Below are positions 1 through 8,575 of a stretch of 31,673 nucleotides of DNA, piece by piece; the stretch's first letter is position 1, and each line of letters opens with the position of its first letter. The notes beneath the pieces are model-generated. The model had not been told where the DNA came from. It saw only the letters and a list, made by a program, of their open reading frames with translations, and did not search any database. The stretch is taken from NCBI GenBank assembly GCA_965183875.1, contig CBCYMK010000015.1, positions 1 through 31,673 of the forward strand, read 5' to 3'. Source of the stretch: UBA6772 sp965183875. GTDB taxonomy: Bacteria; Bacteroidota; Bacteroidia; Flavobacteriales; UBA7430. The position numbers were made by a program, and so were the translations under genes.

Positions 1-1851
1 TCTGCGGTAACCAAACGAACGATAGGTAGTGTTGAGTATACAAACATCTAGGTCTGTTGCAGTGAGCAGGTGATGGTTTTTTATTATTTGCTCTAGTTTC
101 TCTGTATTTCCTCTTTCGAATTCTAAGGCAATTAGGTTATGTCCTTTACCTGATATACTAGCCAACTGGATTACTTGTGCAATAGCCGAAGTGTAGGAAG
201 GACTGATAATAGTATCTAAATAAACTTTTGATTTCGAGCCTTCCGCTAGTCGGTGTAGTTGGGTAAGTGTTTTTATAGATTCCTGATGCGACACCTTATT
301 GAGGTATCCTTCCATAAAGTGCATATGTGTACCAAAACCATATTTATGCGATACCCATCTCATAAAGTCAAATGCATCCCTGTTTTTTAGGGTCACATCG
401 GAAACACAAATGGCAAAAGGTCTCCAGTTATCGTCTGCACTATTGTATTCTTTTTTGCGAACAAAAATCTGTAAACGTCTGCTTAACTGAAATAAAACCC
501 CTTTAAATAATTTAATGATCCCTCCTTTAGACGTATTGTATTTACTGATGTAAATGTAAATTAGTACCATGAAGCTAAGCGACACAACCGCGTAGGTGGC
601 ATTCATTTTAAACATAAGCCAAAAGGAAAGAAAAGCCCCTAATAGAGAAATATACCATCTGGATCTAAAAGTAGGTCTGTAAGAAGGGTCAGCAGAGAAA
701 TGCTCTAACAGAGAAATCAAACAAATGGCTCCGTAGGTAACCATAAAGAACATGGCTATTACTTCGGCTACTAAGTTGATATCTCCTATAACTACAAAGA
801 AGAATGCAATTATACAGGAAACTAAAGAAGCATTCATAGGTTCAATGGTCCCTTTTTTATTTCTCGACAACCAAGTGTTTAGTGTAAGTGTAGGGAATAT
901 TTCATCTACACCTAATGCTTGTAATGTTCTAGGCGCTACCATAACAGAACCTAAGGCAGAGGATATTGCTGCTGCACCTAAACCAATTGGGATTATAGGA
1001 CCCCAAATAGCAATTTTACTCATGATTAATTGGTCTGCAGCCAAGTCTGCTAAAGAAGCTGAAATTACGAGCTTAATGGCTACTGCTACATAAATAACAA
1101 TCCCTACCGCTGTAGCTAATAGTGTTCCTTTAGGAATGGATTTTTTAGGGTCTTTTAAATCTCCTGACAAGCCTAGTCCTGCCGCAATACCAGTAAAAGC
1201 TGGGAAAATAATGGTAAACACATAAAAGAAGGAGTCGGGGTTTCCTACTGTAGAAATTAAATCTACATCTGTCATAGAATGTCCTTCGATTGGACTTCCC
1301 ATAAAAAACATGATTAAGGAAGCAAATAGAATTGCGACTACATAATAGAGTAAGTTCATCCCAATATTAGCTCCCTTGGTAAGCATTAGAATACTCAAGA
1401 AAATCATCATTATAATTCCAATCAATTGCTTGTCGAGAATATAATGGCTGTATTCTGCTAGTAGTGGTGACGATTCAATAAGGAATTCTGCAAAGGGCAT
1501 AAATGCCTCAGAAAAAGCTATTACATAAAAAGCTACAGAAATAGCTTGTGATAAAAATAAGGCGATTCCAATAGCAGCCCCAATATTTAAACCAAAAGAC
1601 CTAGAAATTATATAGTAAGCTCCTCCACCTTCAACTTTTCTGTTTGTAGCTATTTCTGCTACGGCCATAGCTGTAGGGATAGTAACTAAATGACCTATAA
1701 TGATTATTGCTATAGCACCCAAAAATCCGGTGTGTGCAACTGCATAACCAAAACGCAGGTATAATATAGCTCCCAGAATGGTAGAGATGGCCGTCATAAA
1801 AACGGGTGCTGTACCAAAGTTAGCTTTAGGTTTTAATAATGAATCCGACAT
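1..1851 (-). CDS. SLC12/CCC-type cation-chloride cotransporter-like permease (3' end missing)
   Basis: The frame is open from an ATG at 1851 to the left edge, 617 codons with no stop, so the C-terminus lies outside the window. The first ~400 residues are a chain of hydrophobic helices of the APC superfamily. Near the N-terminus are a GAILYLRFGYAV segment and a VEGGGAYYIISRSFG segment followed by IGIALFLSQAISVAFYV, which resemble the first helices of SLC12 cation-chloride cotransporters more than those of ordinary amino-acid permeases. After the membrane part comes a soluble region with a WRP motif, as in the SLC12 C-terminal domain. The inferred role is inner-membrane transport of ions or amino acids; the substrate cannot be read from sequence. 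It is transcribed away from the T9SS genes and has no visible operon partner. The family is fairly certain, the substrate is not. Confidence 0.82.
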   Translation of the reverse strand, partial: MSDSLLKPKANFGTAPVFMTAISTILGAILYLRFGYAVAHTGFLGAIAIIIIGHLVTIPTAMAVAEIATNRKVEGGGAYYIISRSFGLNIGAAIGIALFLSQAISVAFYVIAFSEAFMPFAEFLIESSPLLAEYSHYILDKQLIGIIMMIFLSILMLTKGANIGMNLLYYVVAILFASLIMFFMGSPIEGHSMTDVDLISTVGNPDSFFYVFTIIFPAFTGIAAGLGLSGDLKDPKKSIPKGTLLATAVGIVIYVAVAIKLVISASLADLAADQLIMSKIAIWGPIIPIGLGAAAISSALGSVMVAPRTLQALGVDEIFPTLTLNTWLSRNKKGTIEPMNASLVSCIIAFFFVVIGDINLVAEVIAMFFMVTYGAICLISLLEHFSADPSYRPTFRSRWYISLLGAFLSFWLMFKMNATYAVVSLSFMVLIYIYISKYNTSKGGIIKLFKGVLFQLSRRLQIFVRKKEYNSADDNWRPFAICVSDVTLKNRDAFDFMRWVSHKYGFGTHMHFMEGYLNKVSHQESIKTLTQLHRLAEGSKSKVYLDTIISPSYTSAIAQVIQLASISGKGHNLIALEFERGNTEKLEQIIKNHHLLTATDLDVCILNTTYRSFGYRR

Positions 1852-2016
1852 AGTTGTAATTTATTGCAAAAGCCGAATATAGTGAATTCAGAGGAGAGTA
1901 CCGACTCGTTTGTTTGTGTGAAATTCATAATTAGTTTTAGAAGGGTGAGCCTCTATATATTAGTTAAGTCAGAATTTATTTTTTTTAGTTTTCACTTATT
2001 TTAAGTAGCTTACAAA

Positions 2017-2178
2017 ATGCTAATTGAATCTAGTAAATTCAAAAATAACCATATGAAAAATTTCAGACACGTTTTTAAAATAGATGTGGAATCGTACAAA
2101 GCAGGCATCTATTTGGTTTCTTTAGTAGTAGATGGTTCTGTAATAGAGACAAGTAAATTAAATGTTCTAAAAAACTAA
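2017..2178 (+). pseudogene. Remnant of a T9SS type A C-terminal sorting tail
   Basis: A 53-residue frame (ATG at 2017, another at 2053, stop 2176-2178) holds the end of a T9SS sorting domain and nothing else: a SYKAGIYLVSLVVDG segment followed by a short beta strand and a terminal Lys-Asn. It has no signal peptide or cargo domain, and an in-frame stop at 2002-2004 closes the frame upstream. The next gene ends with the closely similar SYSPGIYLFSLVVDG. The two share a 19-base identical stretch (2117-2135 and 3684-3702). I read it as the 3' stump of a deleted or recombined paralogous cargo gene, four bases before the next start codon. It is unlikely to be a working gene because a sorting tail alone has nothing to export. 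Confidence 0.7.
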
Positions 2179-2182
2179 GGCT

Positions 2183-3742
2183 ATGAAAAAGATACTATTC
2201 ATACTCTTTTTCATACAATTGTCAAAAACAGAGGCGCAAGAGCCTTGGGTTTTTGAAAATAGTGTGGATATAGCTCATCAAGTCTTAGAATCCTACGATG
2301 GTGGAACCATTATTTTAGCTAACCAAATTTGGCAAAGTTTTAATGGTAAAATAATTAAACTGAATAAGGCAGGCGACCTTTTATGGGAGCATTCTATTGA
2401 GCAAAATGAAGAAGGTCTTAATCCTCTTACAATGGTAGAAGACAAGCTAGGAAACCTGTACGTAGGTGGAGGAACCTTTCAATACGATGAATATGGGGGC
2501 GATGGTTTTCTACTAAAATTAAATGCCTGTGGTGAACAGCAATGGTTTAAAAGAGTTGGTATTCCCTCCGAATTAGATTGGTTACAATATTTAATTTTAG
2601 GAGATAATGGGAGTTTGTATTTTAACCATTTTACGGGTTTGTCGGATGTGCGATTCAACCTCACAAAGACTGATTCTATGGGGGATGTACTCTGGAATAA
2701 ACCTCAGTTTGTAGCTGGGGAACTTAATGTTTGGGGTAGTAACGTAAGAGACTTTATTAGAACCAAAGATAAGGGGTTTTTAATGATGGGTTCGGTATAT
2801 GCACCGCCCTACTACGAGCAAAGCACGACTAGTGGTTGGCTACGATCGGGCATTGTAAAAACAGACAGCTTAGGCAATGAACAGTGGCGCCATATTTATA
2901 GGTGGGAAGAAGATGAACCCGATAATATTACTATTAGTTCTGGAGGGGGGAATGTGGATGAATTGGCAGATGGAACTATACTTGTTTCTGCCCTTGAAAA
3001 AATAAACTCATCTTTTCAAGTTGTGGTTTATAAACTAAGTACAAACGGCGAACTTCTCTGGTCTAAATACGTATCAAAACCCAATACGGTTTACGATTTA
3101 ACTAGAAGTTGTATTACAAAAGATTCTACAATTTTGGTTTGTACGGCTGCTTCGCTACCGAGTAATTCTTTTCAAAGACATGTAGAGGTGTATAAATTCG
3201 ATTTACAAGGTAATAAGCTAGACGAATTTATAGATGATAATAATTTAGTAATTACAAGAGACTTTAGACTTACAAAAGATAGTACTAGTGTATGTGTATT
3301 GCCAGCAGCACGTTACCAGAATGGGGCTTATAATTTATACGCCTTAAAGTTAAATATAGCTACTATGGAACTTGATACTTTTTTAACAGAAGACAATTTT
3401 GAGTACGATTATTATTGCCCAACAGGGGTAGAGGATCAGTCTATTTATTTTCCAGACTTTATTACACTAGATGAAGAAGTAGAAATAAAACCCCAATTAA
3501 AAATAGGCCCTAACCCAGCAAAAGACCATACCTATATTTATGTAGATGTAAAAAACTACCAGAAAAACACACAAATAGAAATCCGAAATTTAAACGGACA
3601 GTTGGTGAATTCTCACCCAATTTTGGCTAGTAATGGTAGAATATATCAAGATTTGAGTTCCTACAGTCCAGGTATTTATTTGTTTTCTTTAGTAGTAGAT
3701 GGCATTGTGGTAGAGGTGCAAGAAATAATCGTTATGGAATAA
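2183..3742 (+). CDS. T9SS type A sorting domain-containing secreted protein
   Basis: This 519-residue protein has a short signal peptide (MKKILFILFFIQLSKTEAQ, likely cut after AQ). Residues ~25-400 are a series of repeating units with the pattern K-L-x-x-x-G-x-x-x-W (for example KLNKAGDLLWE, KLNACGEQQWF and KLSTNGELLWS), typical of beta-propeller-like delta-60/PQQ-like repeats in Bacteroidota exoproteins. Residues ~435-519 form a T9SS type A sorting tail with the GPNPAKD start motif and a final GIYLFSLVVDG strand. Established for the family: such tails direct export across the outer membrane by the type IX system and are then removed. The protein is therefore extracellular or surface-attached. 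No catalytic domain is recognisable, so its role is unknown. The preceding remnant carries a paralogous tail. Confidence 0.85.
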   Translation: MKKILFILFFIQLSKTEAQEPWVFENSVDIAHQVLESYDGGTIILANQIWQSFNGKIIKLNKAGDLLWEHSIEQNEEGLNPLTMVEDKLGNLYVGGGTFQYDEYGGDGFLLKLNACGEQQWFKRVGIPSELDWLQYLILGDNGSLYFNHFTGLSDVRFNLTKTDSMGDVLWNKPQFVAGELNVWGSNVRDFIRTKDKGFLMMGSVYAPPYYEQSTTSGWLRSGIVKTDSLGNEQWRHIYRWEEDEPDNITISSGGGNVDELADGTILVSALEKINSSFQVVVYKLSTNGELLWSKYVSKPNTVYDLTRSCITKDSTILVCTAASLPSNSFQRHVEVYKFDLQGNKLDEFIDDNNLVITRDFRLTKDSTSVCVLPAARYQNGAYNLYALKLNIATMELDTFLTEDNFEYDYYCPTGVEDQSIYFPDFITLDEEVEIKPQLKIGPNPAKDHTYIYVDVKNYQKNTQIEIRNLNGQLVNSHPILASNGRIYQDLSSYSPGIYLFSLVVDGIVVEVQEIIVME

Positions 3743-3801
3743 CTATAGACCTTACCTACAAAAACAACATGTATTAAATATGATACTCAAAACTTTAATT
3801 T

Positions 3802-4119
3802 ATGAAAAATCTATTTAGATTAGTATTTATCTTAATTAGTATTTCGGTGATTTCTTGTACAGATGACCCAATAGTCGAAAATGAACAAGTAAGTTTAGCA
3901 GGATATTGGAAATTAGTTACTTATGAGAATCATGAAACGAACAACGTAATAATACAAAGTGAATCTGATTATGATGATATTTATGTTAGTTTTAATGAAG
4001 CTGATGACAACAATGATTTTTATATTTCTACGAAAATGGGTGTTCAACACGGATACTACATGTACCAATCAGACAGTTCAGTTAGTTTAGAGGACTTATT
4101 TCCATGCTACACTGTATGA
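3802..4119 (+). CDS. Small lipocalin-like lipoprotein, probably 3'-truncated by a frameshift
   Basis: The 105-residue frame starts with a lipoprotein signal (MKNLFRLVFILISISVISC; lipobox ending in Cys19) followed by an acidic TDDP stretch. The mature part begins with LAGYWKLVTYE, the G-x-W start motif of small lipocalin-like lipoproteins common in Bacteroidota. The frame stops at 4117-4119, well before a normal ~150-residue length. The expected last strands lie downstream in another frame (see the 4086-4271 entry). It could be a genuine pseudogene, a sequencing error, or a short functional protein. It follows the T9SS cargo gene by 59 bases on the same strand. Function unknown. Confidence 0.6.
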   Translation: MKNLFRLVFILISISVISCTDDPIVENEQVSLAGYWKLVTYENHETNNVIIQSESDYDDIYVSFNEADDNNDFYISTKMGVQHGYYMYQSDSSVSLEDLFPCYTV

Positions 4120-4271
4120 CTGGCGTATACTTACCCTCCTTTTTATGGCATCAGACTATTTTGTATGTTTTTGAAAACAATACAATATATAATTTCGAAC
4201 TCGAAGACAACGAACTAAGAATATATTACGAGGATAATATGAAAAGTATATTACTTGAACTTCAAGATTAA
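4086..4271 (+). pseudogene. Out-of-frame 3' part of the lipocalin-like lipoprotein
   Basis: In the frame one base back from the upstream lipoprotein frame, the sequence is open from 4086 to the stop at 4269-4271. The last ~35 residues alternate polar and hydrophobic (YVFENNTIYNFELEDNEL, then IYYEDN and a final LELQD), as expected for the closing beta strands of a lipocalin-like barrel. The reading frame before 4086 has a stop at 4083-4085, so any shift must fall between about 4086 and 4119. Joined to the 5' part it would give a protein of ~156 residues. Resequencing would tell a real lesion from an error. Confidence 0.5.
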
Positions 4272-4280
4272 ATAACGAAC

Positions 4281-6092
4281 TTACCCAACCGTAAGATGTG
4301 CTTTAGGGTATTCGTAGTTAAGGGATTTCTGTTTGCTACTGAGTGCGAAAGCAAGTGTAAGAGTCCCAATTCTACCTATAAACATACAGATCATAATTAC
4401 TACTTTTCCGAGAAATGTGAGGTCGGCTGTAATCCCTGTAGAAAGTCCAACAGTAGAAAAAGCAGACACAATTTCGAAGGCTATAGGCATAATACCTTTT
4501 TCACCATCAGAAATACTCAATACAAAAATGGCTGCAAAAATGGAGGAAGCTGAAAATAAGAAAATAGAAAAAGCTTTGTGTAAGAGCTCTGGAGATATGG
4601 TTCTTTTTCCAATCTCAATTTTCTTTTTTCCTCTAATGGTGTTAATTGCCGAGTAGATGATTAAGGTGAATGTTGAGGTTTTTATCCCTCCACCTGTTGA
4701 TCCGGGTGAGGCTCCAATAAACATTAAGAAAATAAATATTAAGAGCATTGGCGTTCCAATAATAGAAAAGTCAACGGTGTTAAAACCTGCTGTTCTGGCT
4801 GTAATAGATTGGAAAAATGAGGTAATCAATTGTCCTCCGAGCTTCATTCCATTTAAGGTATTTTCTTGTTCTAAAAAATAGAACATCAACATCCCAAAAG
4901 CGATTAAGATTAAAGAGGTGTATAAGGAGATTTGAGTACTTAGCTTAAGTCCTACCCAAGGGGCTTTAATAGATTTTTTTATACGTTCAAAATTAAATAG
5001 GTCTTCTATAACAGGGAATCCTACAGCTCCAAAAAAGATAAGTCCAGCAAGGACCATATGCATACTGTGAGAGTTTTGCACTAGATGTTCGTGTAAGCCA
5101 TCAGAAAACAAAGAAAAGCCTGCGTTGTTGAAAGCCGAAATCGAATGGAATAAGGAGTAGAAAAATTGATCTTCTACAAATGGAAATTGAAGTTTTGGAT
5201 TCCAAGTGAAATACAATAAAACCATTCCAATAAATTCCATGAAAAAACTAAAAAGGAAAATCTTCCTAAGTAATCCTTTTCCACTAAGTAAAGACTCTGA
5301 GCTGAAGTTTTCTTGAAGTATAGTTTGATGTTTTATGCCTAAACCCTTTTTAGAAAATAAGGCAAATAGTGTAGCAAAAGAGATGATATTAAGTCCACCC
5401 AATTGTATGAGTAACATAATTATAATATGACCTTTTTGAGTGAAATAGGTGGCTGTGTCAACTACGATTAATCCGGTAACACAACTGGCGCTAATTGAGG
5501 TGAATAATGCTTCAAAAAAAGGCATGTATTCTACCTCTTTTGTCATTTCTGGCATCATAAGAAATCCTGTTCCTATAAGGATTAGAGCCAAAAAGGAGGC
5601 GATAAGCATTCGAGGTGGACTCATTTTTGAGAAAGTGAGCTGCGTACTCGCTTTTCCAAGTTCAATACCTACCAAAACGAAGAAGTAGAATTGGAGAAAT
5701 AATATGTAGAAATTCTCAAGTTGAAAAATCTCTACCTGCTGCCCTAGCCAGTTCAGAAGTGATTGCTGAAAGAATAGGGTAGAGCTAGCATTAGCCAAAA
5801 TAAGAAATAGTAATAACCCTTCGAGCCAGGTCTCTCTAATAAGCTTTAAGGGTTCGTAGTTGTAGAGTAGGTCAGCTAAGTACTTTAAAATATAAAAGAC
5901 GAAACTCCCTTTTATAGCAATAAGGATCCACTCTTTAATCCATTCGCTAGGATTAAAACCAAATTGGTAAATGAGTAGCGCTAAAATAAGGCTGGCAATT
6001 AAAAAGCTACCAATTTTAAATAGATTTAAAACGCGCTCTTTACTGTCGTAAAGTGCTAAGTTTATTTTCTCTCTTATGGATTGAATAGACAT
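4281..6092 (-). CDS. trkH: TrkH/KtrB-family potassium uptake protein with extra N-terminal membrane domain
   Basis: This 603-residue inner-membrane protein has the four-fold pore-loop repeat of the TrkH/KtrB superfamily. The pore loops are SISASCVTGL (199-208), SISAFNNAGF (317-326), SITARTAGFN (429-438) and SAFSTVGLST (543-552), each with the conserved selectivity glycine. The GSTGGGIKTS motif lies at ~464-473. Role: potassium (or Na+-coupled potassium) uptake. Unusually, about 160 residues precede the first canonical helix and contain about four hydrophobic segments (~26-46, 55-75, 87-106, 126-146); family members without this part are ~450-500 residues. No trkA/ktrA NAD-binding partner is present nearby. 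It starts 41 bases after the PfkB kinase gene on the same strand, so the two are probably cotranscribed. No clear terminator is seen after it. Confidence 0.93.
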   Translation of the reverse strand: MSIQSIREKINLALYDSKERVLNLFKIGSFLIASLILALLIYQFGFNPSEWIKEWILIAIKGSFVFYILKYLADLLYNYEPLKLIRETWLEGLLLFLILANASSTLFFQQSLLNWLGQQVEIFQLENFYILFLQFYFFVLVGIELGKASTQLTFSKMSPPRMLIASFLALILIGTGFLMMPEMTKEVEYMPFFEALFTSISASCVTGLIVVDTATYFTQKGHIIIMLLIQLGGLNIISFATLFALFSKKGLGIKHQTILQENFSSESLLSGKGLLRKIFLFSFFMEFIGMVLLYFTWNPKLQFPFVEDQFFYSLFHSISAFNNAGFSLFSDGLHEHLVQNSHSMHMVLAGLIFFGAVGFPVIEDLFNFERIKKSIKAPWVGLKLSTQISLYTSLILIAFGMLMFYFLEQENTLNGMKLGGQLITSFFQSITARTAGFNTVDFSIIGTPMLLIFIFLMFIGASPGSTGGGIKTSTFTLIIYSAINTIRGKKKIEIGKRTISPELLHKAFSIFLFSASSIFAAIFVLSISDGEKGIMPIAFEIVSAFSTVGLSTGITADLTFLGKVVIMICMFIGRIGTLTLAFALSSKQKSLNYEYPKAHLTVG

Positions 6093-6133
6093 CCTTTGGT
6101 TCTTGCTTTTATTATTTTAATACTTACTGAGGT

Positions 6134-7105
6134 TTAATTATTAGTAGCGTTTAGCAGATCCTCTGTTAATATAGGAACCACTCCAACTTTTTCGCAAACT
6201 AATCCACCAGCTAAGTTAGCAATTCTCATTAATTGCTCATTGTCTAAGTTACAAGCCAATGCCAAGGCTGCTACAGAGACCACAGTGTCTCCAGCTCCCG
6301 AAACATCTACGATATTTCTTTTGTATGCTCTTTGTTTAAAGGATTTCGTTTTGTTTTGGAAATAAATTCCATGTTCCGATAGCGTTAATAGAATGCCTTT
6401 TGCATTTAATTTTTCGAGTACTATATTAACATTTTCTGAGAGTTCATTTTCAGAAGTCACGACAAATTCTACTCCCAAGCCCTCTTTTATTTCTTTGAGG
6501 TTTGGTTTGAAAATATCGACTCCTTGGTAAGCGAAAAAATTGTCTTTTTTAGGATCTACTATTGTAGGGATATTTAACTCTATCGCAATTTTAATTGCTT
6601 TCTGTATGAGTGTCTCTGTCAGTAAACCTTTATTGTAATCCTCAAAAACAAGTACATCGAACTTTTTACTTCTGATAAGTTTTTCTAACTCTACGATAAT
6701 AGAGTTCTCTGTAATCGGTTTAGTGTTTTCTTCATCAACTCTTAACACGTGTTTGTTATCGCTAATAATACGTGTCTTTACAGTGGTGTTTCTATCACTT
6801 AGCTTTTGTAGTCCTTCACAGCTTAGTTTCTGCTTCTCCATGAGCATACAAAACACATCGCCATAATGGTCATTTCCGATTGCAGAAAACAGTAATGGTG
6901 TAGCTCCTAGAGATTGTATGTTTAGAGCAACGTTTGCCGCTCCACCCAATCTGCTTTCTCGTTTTTCTATATCAACTACAGGTACTGGTGCTTCTGGAGA
7001 CATACGGTGTATGTTTCCCCACATATAAGCATCAATCATAGCATCACCAATTATGAGTACTTGCTTGTCCTTAAACTGATTTAATATAGAAGGTATTGAG
7101 TCCAT
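6134..7105 (-). CDS. PfkB-family sugar kinase, D-glycero-D-manno-heptose-7-phosphate kinase type
   Basis: This 323-residue ribokinase-fold protein matches the kinase domain of HldE (RfaE1). It has LIIGDAMIDAYMWG near residues 17-30, SRLGGAANVALNIQSLGA (51-68), a VDPKK segment (183-187), KPNLKEI (200-206) and the PfkB signature VDVSGAGDT (266-274), with Asp273 as the expected catalytic base. In HldE/HldA this kinase phosphorylates heptose-7-phosphate to the 1,7-bisphosphate in ADP-heptose synthesis for LPS core. Here only the kinase part exists: there is no nucleotidyltransferase domain in the protein and no gmhA or gmhB nearby, so the exact sugar is an inference. It is upstream of trkH in the same direction and 88 bases after the aminotransferase stop, beyond that gene's terminator. 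Confidence 0.85.
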   Translation of the reverse strand: MDSIPSILNQFKDKQVLIIGDAMIDAYMWGNIHRMSPEAPVPVVDIEKRESRLGGAANVALNIQSLGATPLLFSAIGNDHYGDVFCMLMEKQKLSCEGLQKLSDRNTTVKTRIISDNKHVLRVDEENTKPITENSIIVELEKLIRSKKFDVLVFEDYNKGLLTETLIQKAIKIAIELNIPTIVDPKKDNFFAYQGVDIFKPNLKEIKEGLGVEFVVTSENELSENVNIVLEKLNAKGILLTLSEHGIYFQNKTKSFKQRAYKRNIVDVSGAGDTVVSVAALALACNLDNEQLMRIANLAGGLVCEKVGVVPILTEDLLNATNN

Positions 7106-7155
7106 TTAGATTTGTTTAGGTGCTATATAATTAGCTGCTCTGAATACAAAAGAAC

Positions 7156-7184
7156 AAAAAAAATCCCCTACCGTTTGGTAGGGG
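7156..7184 (-). terminator. Intrinsic terminator of the aminotransferase gene
   Basis: On the minus strand, ten bases after the stop codon, a perfect 8-bp GC-rich stem (7165-7172 with 7177-7184, sequence CCCCTACC/GGTAGGGG, 4-base loop) is followed by a T-tract (A-run 7156-7163 on the plus strand). This is a textbook intrinsic terminator that separates the aminotransferase from the kinase-trkH unit. Confidence 0.88.
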
Positions 7185-7193
7185 ACTAATAAA

Positions 7194-8387
7194 TTATGCT
7201 AATTTCTCGAGTGCTGTTTTAATTCTTCTTACTGCTTCAACGAGTATTTCGTCTGCTGCGGCATAGGAAATACGCATGCAGTTTGGCGAGCCAAAAGCTT
7301 CACCAGTTACAGTAGCTACATTAGCTTCGTTAAGTAAATACATGCAGAAATCGTTTGCATCTGCTACAGTAGTTCCGTTAAATGATTTTCCAAAATAGTG
7401 CGATACATCAGGGAAAATATAAAAGGCTCCTTGTGGAATACTCAATTTTAAACCATCAATTTCTTGAAGTTTAGAAATCATTAAATCTCTTCTTCTTAAG
7501 AAAGCTTCACGCATATCTTTAGTACAAATAGGGTCTGCAAGAACTGCAGCTTCGGTAGCTTTTTGAGCTATAGAACAAGTAGCGGAGGTTGTTTGACCTT
7601 GCATCTTAGTACATGCAGCAGCCAGCCATTTAGGAGCTCCTAAATACCCAACTCTCCATCCCGTCATGGCGAATCCTTTAGATACACCATTTACGGTAAC
7701 AACTCTTTCTTTAATAGACTCGAATTGACCTATACTCACGTGTTCGCCAAGGAAATTTATGTGCTCGTATATCTCATCAGAGATGATAATTAATTCTGGG
7801 TGTTTTTCAAAAACTTTTACTAGTTCAGCTAATTCAGCACGGCTATAAACCGATCCTGTAGGATTACAAGGTGTACTAAATAAAAAGGCTTTTGTTTTTG
7901 GTGTTATCGCATCTTCAACTTGTTTTGCGGTAACTTTAAAATCTGCTTCAACGCTTGCTTCAATAACTACTGGAGTTCCTTCGGCCATTTTCACCATCTG
8001 AAAATAACTTACCCAGTAAGGAGCAGGTACAATTACTTCATCACCCGGATTAACGATAGCTAACATCAGCTGCGCTAAAGTTTGTTTGGCTCCAGTAGAA
8101 GCTACAATCTCATCTGGAGCATAGCTAAGGTTGTTGTCTCTTTGGAACTTTGTAGAAATGGCAGACCTCAACTCTCCTAAGCCCGGTACTGGGGTGTAGT
8201 GAGAGAAATTATCGTCGATTGCTTTTTTTGCCGCTTCTTTAATGAAATCAGGTGTATCGAAATCAGGTTCTCCCAAACTTAATGAGATTACATCTACACC
8301 ACTGTCAATTAATTCACGACTTTGACGTGCCATTGCGATGGTTTGAGATTCTTCTAAACTTAGAATACGGTCTGATAAAATGTTCAT
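7194..8387 (-). CDS. Class I PLP-dependent aminotransferase (aspartate aminotransferase type)
   Basis: This 397-residue protein is of normal length for fold-type I aminotransferases of the AspAT Ib group. Visible motifs are SLGEPDFDTP (37-46), the phosphate-side SxGAKQ (98-102), CNPTG with Asn175, SDEIYE with Asp204 and Tyr207, SKGFAMTGWRVGY with the PLP Schiff-base Lys237 and Arg245, and a late CMRISYA arginine for the substrate carboxylate. It transfers amino groups between amino acids (probably aspartate or others) and 2-oxoacids such as 2-oxoglutarate in the cytosol. Exact specificity (aspartate, prephenate, aromatic) cannot be told. It appears to be a single-gene unit, with a -7 element upstream and a strong terminator downstream. 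Confidence 0.92.
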   Translation of the reverse strand: MNILSDRILSLEESQTIAMARQSRELIDSGVDVISLSLGEPDFDTPDFIKEAAKKAIDDNFSHYTPVPGLGELRSAISTKFQRDNNLSYAPDEIVASTGAKQTLAQLMLAIVNPGDEVIVPAPYWVSYFQMVKMAEGTPVVIEASVEADFKVTAKQVEDAITPKTKAFLFSTPCNPTGSVYSRAELAELVKVFEKHPELIIISDEIYEHINFLGEHVSIGQFESIKERVVTVNGVSKGFAMTGWRVGYLGAPKWLAAACTKMQGQTTSATCSIAQKATEAAVLADPICTKDMREAFLRRRDLMISKLQEIDGLKLSIPQGAFYIFPDVSHYFGKSFNGTTVADANDFCMYLLNEANVATVTGEAFGSPNCMRISYAAADEILVEAVRRIKTALEKLA

Positions 8388-8426
8388 TTTCTTTGGGTAT
8401 ATGGCTTATTAGCTTTTTACGAGCTG

Positions 8427-8434
8427 CAAATATA
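8427..8434 (-). promoter_or_regulatory. Bacteroidota -7 element upstream of the aminotransferase
   Basis: TATATTTG on the minus strand matches TAnnTTTG exactly and lies 39 bases before the aminotransferase start codon. A good -33 TTTG is not seen at the usual spacing, so the call is moderate. Confidence 0.42.
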
Positions 8435-8481
8435 AACAAGTGAATTTGTAAAACGAAAATCGGGCCTTTAAATCTTGAAAC

Positions 8482-8508
8482 AAAAAAACGAACCGAAGTT
8501 CGTTTTTT
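8482..8508 (-). terminator. Terminator after the nusB-DUF1573-yajC operon
   Basis: A hairpin with stem ACGAAC/GTTCGT and loop CGAA is extended by A/T pairs on both sides (A-run 8482-8488, T-run 8503-8508). On the minus strand it ends with a T-tract, ~70 bases after the yajC stop. The symmetric A/T flanks would also let it work in the plus direction. Confidence 0.75.
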
Positions 8509-8575
8509 ATAGTTCGTAAAAGGTAGATGAAACTGTAGGTTCACACTAGTTACCTTCCCCGCTTAATTCTTCAGC

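Noticed and set aside
752..1093. Plus-strand reading frame of 113 codons
   Set aside because: It is antisense to the SLC12-type transporter, whose minus-strand frame has clear family motifs throughout; the plus frame shows no family or signal features.
3802..4271. Programmed ribosomal frameshift in the lipocalin-like gene
   Set aside because: No slippery heptamer with a downstream structure is evident in 4086-4119, and this gene type is not known to use recoding; a mutation or sequencing error is simpler.
8314..8544. Minus-strand 76-codon frame overlapping the aminotransferase start
   Set aside because: It runs through the yajC terminator hairpin and the aminotransferase promoter and has no recognisable domain, so it is a chance frame.
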